Assembly: GCF_027595985.1 (NCBI RefSeq)
Contig: NC_073305.1
Span: forward strand, 108,112,535 to 108,176,534
Direction of reading: 5' to 3'
Source: Sorex araneus
Taxonomy: Eukaryota > Chordata > Mammalia > Eulipotyphla > Soricidae
DNA length: 64,000 bases
A program made the position numbers and the translations under genes. The notes under the pieces were generated by a model that saw only the letters and a list, made by a program, of their open reading frames with translations, was not told the DNA's origin and made no database searches. Below, one piece after another: positions 59,346 through 64,000 of the stretch (the first letter of the stretch is position 1; each line of letters begins with the position of its first letter).

Positions 59346-60244
59346 AATAGTGATGAGTGAGTGAGTTGTGTAAGTCTATAGCAATTATGTGTATTTCAAA
59401 TTCCTTTAAATATTTCAACAGGGATGAAGGAAAAAAGCAGAGGTAAATATATTTTCGACCTTCCTTGAAGTCCCAAATATGTTTTTCTCCTTCTTCCTGT
59501 CAGAGACCAAGGCTCTTTTCTGTTGTTGTCTTCTAAGTTTTCCTCCTCCCATTTTGTGTGACCAGTATGATCGTTTGAGTTGCAAAGCCATCTCACTCTT
59601 TTCTTGTCATGACTCAAATCTATGGCTTTTGAGCAGTCTAACCACTACAACTCCTGGCTTTGTTTATTTTTATAAAATAAGATTCTTTTCTGTTCAAGCT
59701 GGTTTTAATTTTTCTTCTTTTCCCCAATAATCCTAGTTTCTTGCTCATTTAAGCTAACAAATATATCTGAAAAATGTTAACATCAGCACTCCCTCTGTTT
59801 CCTTACCTAAACACTTTATCGGAGATTATTTGCTTCAGAAGATGCACTGCACCATAAATTTTCTTTCAGTTTATCTTCTAGGAGATAATAGTAGAATTTT
59901 GAAAAGATTATATCTTAGGGAACATTTTCCAGTAGGTAGAGAACAATGCTATAGTGCTCCAATTGTTACACACTCCAGCACAGAATATGTAGATAAATGA
60001 TAATAGGAATGAAACATGTTTTCAGAAGTAGCAAGTTAGAAAGCACTAGGTACTACTCCTCTACCAAAATGCTATTAACTATTATTTATTCCGCTGAGTA
60101 TTTTCATGTACTGTCAATAATATTGAGACTTTCCATCTTTTTTTGTTGTTTTAGCAGACATTTTTAAAAATGAGAAGTTGAAAGATTAGGGATTATCACC
60201 CATATTGTCCTTGAGTTAGCTTTCTTTTAAAAACTTTTATTTGT
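59346..60244. other. Intergenic stretch, no feature recognised
   Basis: AT-rich. Short frames have no family resemblance. Confidence 0.5.
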
Positions 60245-60408
60245 GGGTTGGCGGAGGACACACAGAGATACTCAGGGATTACTTTTGGTTTGCACTCAGG
60301 AATTTCTCCTGGCATTTCTCAGGGGACCGTATGGGATGCTGGGAATAGAATGTGGGTCGGCAGCATGCAAGCAAAGTGCCTTCCCTGCTGTATTATTGTT
60401 TCAGCCCT
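60245..60408 (-). mobile_element. Short shrew SINE, diverged
   Basis: Reverse copy ('gagatactcagggattac', 'ggaccgtatgggatgctggg', 'tattattgtttcagccct'). Confidence 0.85.
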
Positions 60409-60494
60409 TGAGCTAGCATTTTTATTTTTTTTTAAATTATGCTGTGGTAAATTTCAAAAGCCTCCCTTTAGTTTAGTTTCCTGGAGTTTTTCTA

Positions 60495-61163
60495 CAATTT
60501 CTATCTTCCCGATTCTATTAAGGTATAATTTGTGGCCCAGAACGTGGTCTATTTTGGAAAATGTTCCGTGTGCGCTGGAAAAGAATGTGTATTCTTTCTT
60601 TTTGGGGTCTATACTCCTGTATAGGTCTATTAGCCCTGTCTCCTCCATTTCTTCCTTCAGGGCCATTGCTGAGTGCTGTTCTTGCTGAGTGTTGTTCTTG
60701 TCGATCTATCCAGAGGTGATAGGGCAGTGTTGAATTCTGCAACTACTATCGTGGTGCTAGTTATGTCCCCCTTAAATTCTGTTAGGAGTTCTTTTAAGTA
60801 TTTAGATGGTTGTTCATTAGGTGCATATACGTTTAAGAGTGTGATTTCTTCCTGTTGTACATATCCCTTGATGAGTAGAAAATGACCTTCGCTCTCCCTT
60901 CTGATCTTTTTCAGCCTGAAATCTATGTTGTCGGATACTAGTATGGCCACCCCCGCTTTTCTGAGGGAGTTGTTTGCTTGCAGGATTGTTTTCCATCCTT
61001 TGACTTTGAGTCTGTGTTTGCTCTGACTGTTCAGATGTGTTTCTTGTACGCAGCAGAAAGTTAGGTTTAGTTTCTGAATCCATTTTGCCACTCTGTGCCT
61101 CTTGATTGGTGCATTTAGACTGTTAACATTGAGAGAAATTATTGCCATGGGATTTTGGGCCAT
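60495..61163 (-). pseudogene. L1 ORF2 endonuclease fragment
   Basis: From the ATG at 61163 (MAQNPMAIISLNVNSLNAPI) through CVQETHLNSQSK, LLNVYAPNEQPSK and VVAEFNTALSP; the Asp of the usual GDFN motif is altered. A frame change lies near 60670, and the following part (IDLYRSIDPKKKEY) runs to the truncation point. The RT is absent. Confidence 0.88.
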
Positions 61164-61239
61164 CTTTCTGTAGGGTTTGTTGTTCTTGTGGGATTTTTCC
61201 TTGTCTTATAGTAGTCCTTTTAGTCCTTCTTTTAAGTTT

Positions 61240-62352
61240 GGTCTTGAGTCTATGAAGTTCCTGAGCTGTTGCTTGTCCGTGAAATAGTGTATGGTTCCTT
61301 TAAGTTTAACTGAGAGTTTAGCTGGGTAAAGTACTCTTGGTGAGGCGTTCATTTCATTAAGTTTTTTCACTATATCCCACCATTGTCTTCAGGCTTGGAA
61401 GGTTTCTTCTGATAGATCTGCTGTGAATCTAAGGGGTGCTCCTTTGTATATGATTTCTTTCTTTGATCTTGCTGCTTGCAGTATTGTGTCTCTATCCACG
61501 GCATCCATCATTCTGACTATGATATGCCTTGGGGATTGTCTATTTAGGTCCCTTTTAGCTCGCACCCTTTGGACTCCTTGGATCTGGATGTCTGCATTCT
61601 CTAGCTCTGTGAATTTTTTAGCAATGATGTCTTTTTTTTTTTTTTTGCTTTTTGGGTCACACCCAGCGATGCTCAGGGGTTACTCCTGGCTTTACACTCA
61701 GGAATTGCTCCTGGCAGTACTTGGGGGACCATATGGGATGCCGCGGATAGAACCCGGGTCGGCCGTGTGCAAGGCAAACACCCTACCCGCTGTGCTATCG
61801 CTCCAGCCCTAGCAATGATGTCTTTAATGGTGTTTTTTTCATTGGGATTGGTTCCGTGTGATTCCGGCACTCCCATGATTCTTGTGTTGTTTCTCCTGAG
61901 GTCATCCCCTAGGACTCTAATTCGCTCTAGAGCCATTTTGAGGTCTTTTGCCATTATTTGTTGTACCCTATATGCTTTGTGCAGCTCATCTTCAAGCTCA
62001 CTGATTTTGTCTTCAGCTGTAGTCATTCTGTTATTGAGGGCTCCTACCGAGTTTTTTTTATTTCATCTACTGATTCTTTTAGTTGTGTGACTTCTGTTCG
62101 TAGCTTTGAAATTTCTGCTCTCATTTCTTCCTGGATTATCTTGGTGGAGCGTTCCAATGCTGCATCCATATCCTCCCTTAATTTATTGGAAGGTCGTTCC
62201 ATAGTTGCTTTGAGTTTGTGAACCATCCTCACAATTTCCTCTCTGAATTCTTTATGCAAGAGGAGGTTGTATTTCTGGGAGGTCGCTGCTGAGGTTAGTG
62301 AGATATTTTCTTGGATCTCTCCTGGTGGTGGGGATTTTCTCTGTTTCTTCAT
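61240..62352 (-). pseudogene. L1 ORF1, interrupted by a SINE
   Basis: ATG at 62352 (MKKQRKSPPPGEI); coiled-coil region (62044-62352, heptads such as LREDMDAALERSTKIIQEEM), a second part with the RRM start (NNTRIMGVPES, about 61870) and the C-terminal domain (61240-61615). Frame changes near 62050, plus a SINE at 61635-61809, destroy it. Confidence 0.85.
61635..61809 (-). mobile_element. Young short SINE inside L1 ORF1
   Basis: Almost consensus reverse copy with a long T run. Flanked by TAGCAATGATGTCTTT at 61619-61634 and 61810-61825 (16 bp, perfect). It is later than the L1 it interrupts. Confidence 0.95.
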
Positions 62353-62849
62353 GTTGTTATGGGCTTTACTATCTGGTGCTCTCCTTAGCTTGGGAGGGAC
62401 CTCAACTGAAGATGTGGGGCTATGCTCTTTTTACAAAGGACTTTTATGTGCAACTTGATGTGTTCACTGACAGTTTTCGTGAAGTTAGGATAGGCTAGGT
62501 TAGTTTACTATTAACATATAGTGACTAAGATGACCAGGGAGTTCTTCAGAGGAGTGGGTTCTATCAATTGTGGCCAAAGGACAATGCATGGAATGGTTAA
62601 AAAAAAAACAACTGCGGCCGCATTAGCAGCTGCCACTCCGGAAAGAGGCCACGCCCACTTTTGAGGCCACGCCCGTAACCTGCCGGACAGGGAAGGGAGG
62701 GGTCAGGCGCGTTGGGCTGTTGGCTGAGAGCGGCCAGGCGGGGCTGAGGGGTTCCGAGCGGGCCCCCATCCGCGGGCACAGGACGCGGGGAGTGCTTCTC
62801 CAGGTGGGGCGGGGTCTCCAAAAGGAAAAATTCTCCTGGAGTTTTTCTA

Positions 62850-63057
62850 ATGTGAAAACTGAAAGGTGCATTTTAAAGAATATTTTATATTTTCACTCTT
62901 TCCTTAAATCATTCTCATGCCTGTAATCACTTCCTAGTTTCTGATAGTATAAATTATTATTTTCTGTTAGTATTTAATATTCCTGCATCCAGATTAATTT
63001 TTGTAAACATACATTTAAAAAAGCTTAAGTTGTACTGTTTTAACATTTACTTTCACT
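62850..63057. other. Short unique stretch
   Basis: AT-rich sequence between L1 and the next SINE; nothing recognised. Confidence 0.5.
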
Positions 63058-63069
63058 ACTGCTAAATTT

Positions 63070-63307
63070 GGGCTGGAGTGATAGCACAGCAGTTGGGCAT
63101 TCGCCTTTCACGCGGCTGACCCGAGTTCGATTCCTCCGCCCCTCTCAGAGAGCCCAGCAAGCTACCGAGAGTATTGAGCCTGCGCGGCAGAGCCTGGCAA
63201 GCTACCCGTGTGTATTGGATATGCCAAAAACAGTAACAAAAAGTCTCTCAATGAGATGTGTTACTGGTGCCTGCTTGAACAAATCTATGAGCAACGGGAT
63301 GACAGTG
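63070..63307 (+). mobile_element. Long shrew SINE, complete
   Basis: Complete copy (head 'gggctggagtgatagcacag', tail 'gggatgacagtg'). Flanked by ACTGCTAAATTT at 63058-63069 and 63308-63319. Confidence 0.93.
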
Positions 63308-63319
63308 ACTGCTAAATTT

Positions 63320-64000
63320 AATCATAAGACACCTGTTCTTAATGCATTTAACTTTACTCACTTTCATTTGGACAGTGTTGCTTTTTTTTTTCATCTTAAA
63401 GGAGTACTTTAGTTAAATCCTAGTTTCTAAAATAGCTGAGAACGTCATTCAGTTGTTTAGCATGAGTATTGACCCCTTCATATAAAATTCCTCTTCAAAT
63501 GTCTTTTGTCTATGAATCAAAAGATGTCAATGCTATTTCCTGACACACTAAGTTGCAGAATGAAGTTTTTGCCTGATTTTGCTGCTTGTTTATGAATTTA
63601 CTATTGTCTTTATTGCATGCATGTGTGCTTAAAAATTTATTTCCCCTTATCCTCCTATTCCAAATTGCTTTCTACAATGTATTGAGCAGGAACATCTTTT
63701 TACTATCCTGACCTGAACCATGTAAGTTATTCACTTATGTGTATTTGAGTCTATTGCTTTCACATATTTTCTCCATTTGTCTTTGTTCCTGCCTATCCTA
63801 AGTTCCAGTCTCTTCCTTTGGAAACTTTCCAACCACAAGATTAAAATATCTGTTTGCACTTCTCTATTGCTATCCCATTGTTTGATTATTTTCAGATTGT
63901 TTCCTTTATCTTCTGTGATCTGGGAAGGCTTTATGTTTCTTTTATACCTTGATATTTCCTGTTTCAGATCCTGCCAGAGTTTTGTTCTTTGCTTCCAGAT
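63320..64000. other. Intergenic stretch, no feature recognised
   Basis: AT-rich sequence without a recognised gene or young repeat. Confidence 0.5.

Larger units (their letters stand above)
60495..62833 (-). mobile_element. L1, 5'-complete but 3'-truncated, tailless
   Basis: Minus-strand L1 with GC-rich 5' UTR (about 62400-62833), ORF1 and the start of ORF2, ending abruptly within ORF2 at 60495 with no A tail. A perfect 16-bp duplication, TCCTGGAGTTTTTCTA, lies at 60479-60494 and 62834-62849. The end coincides with a short match (TACAAT-like) between target and L1 sequence. Confidence 0.9.

Overview
This window is nuclear DNA of an insectivore, almost certainly a shrew (common shrew, Sorex araneus, or a close relative). 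The basis is the dispersed repeats: many copies of a tRNA-headed SINE (box-B-like motif, then either a 'cagcatcccatatggtcccc'-type body or a longer body ending in an RTE-derived tail), shrew-type L1 3' ends, and an RTE-clade LINE. The background is AT-rich, with one real host gene end and otherwise intron or gene desert filled by nested retroelements.

Region 1 (1-10.8 kb): the end of BCKDHB (branched-chain 2-oxoacid dehydrogenase E1 beta) on the + strand. Positions 1-8813 are the last coding intron, holding a SKP1 processed pseudogene (3.0-4.0 kb), two SINEs and a good CTCF motif (2644-2658). The last coding exon is 8814-8962 (stop at 8952-8954). A splice donor lies 8 nt after the stop, and an acceptor at 10489/10490 leads to a 3' UTR exon with AATAAA at 10742.

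Region 2 (10.8-42.6 kb): intergenic. SINEs, many 5'-truncated L1 3' ends, two L1 insertions with 5' inversions (one with a perfect 16-bp target duplication), an LTR-type element with long inverted arms and 6-bp duplications (27921-29323), a 46-bp perfect fold-back in a SINE, and a 0.4-kb CTTT/CCCT/CCTT tract.

Region 3 (42.7-58.4 kb): a four-part Russian doll, all on the minus strand. A decayed, 5'-truncated RTE LINE was hit by (a) a tailless FBXO38 retrocopy and (b) an L1 that keeps its 5' UTR. The L1 ORF2 was hit in turn by (c) an 8,015-bp class-II (betaretrovirus-like) endogenous retrovirus with two LTRs identical over 338 bp and a 6-bp duplication (ACCATG). The ERV has a long gag, a G GGA AAC frameshift site and a single open dUTPase-protease-RT-RNase H frame. 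Its pol is broken by one frameshift inside integrase, and it has no open env.

Region 4 (58.4-64 kb): an unclassified repeat also seen at 14.8 kb, an RTE/SINE chimera, a second L1 that is 5'-complete but lacks its 3' end (16-bp duplication) and carries a young SINE, and a final SINE.

Most striking: the nested history; the very young ERV with no pro/pol shift; the RTE, a lineage I recall as reported shared between common shrew and parasitic nematodes; and direct evidence that the shrew SINE tail is the 3' coding end of that RTE. All alignments were done by eye.
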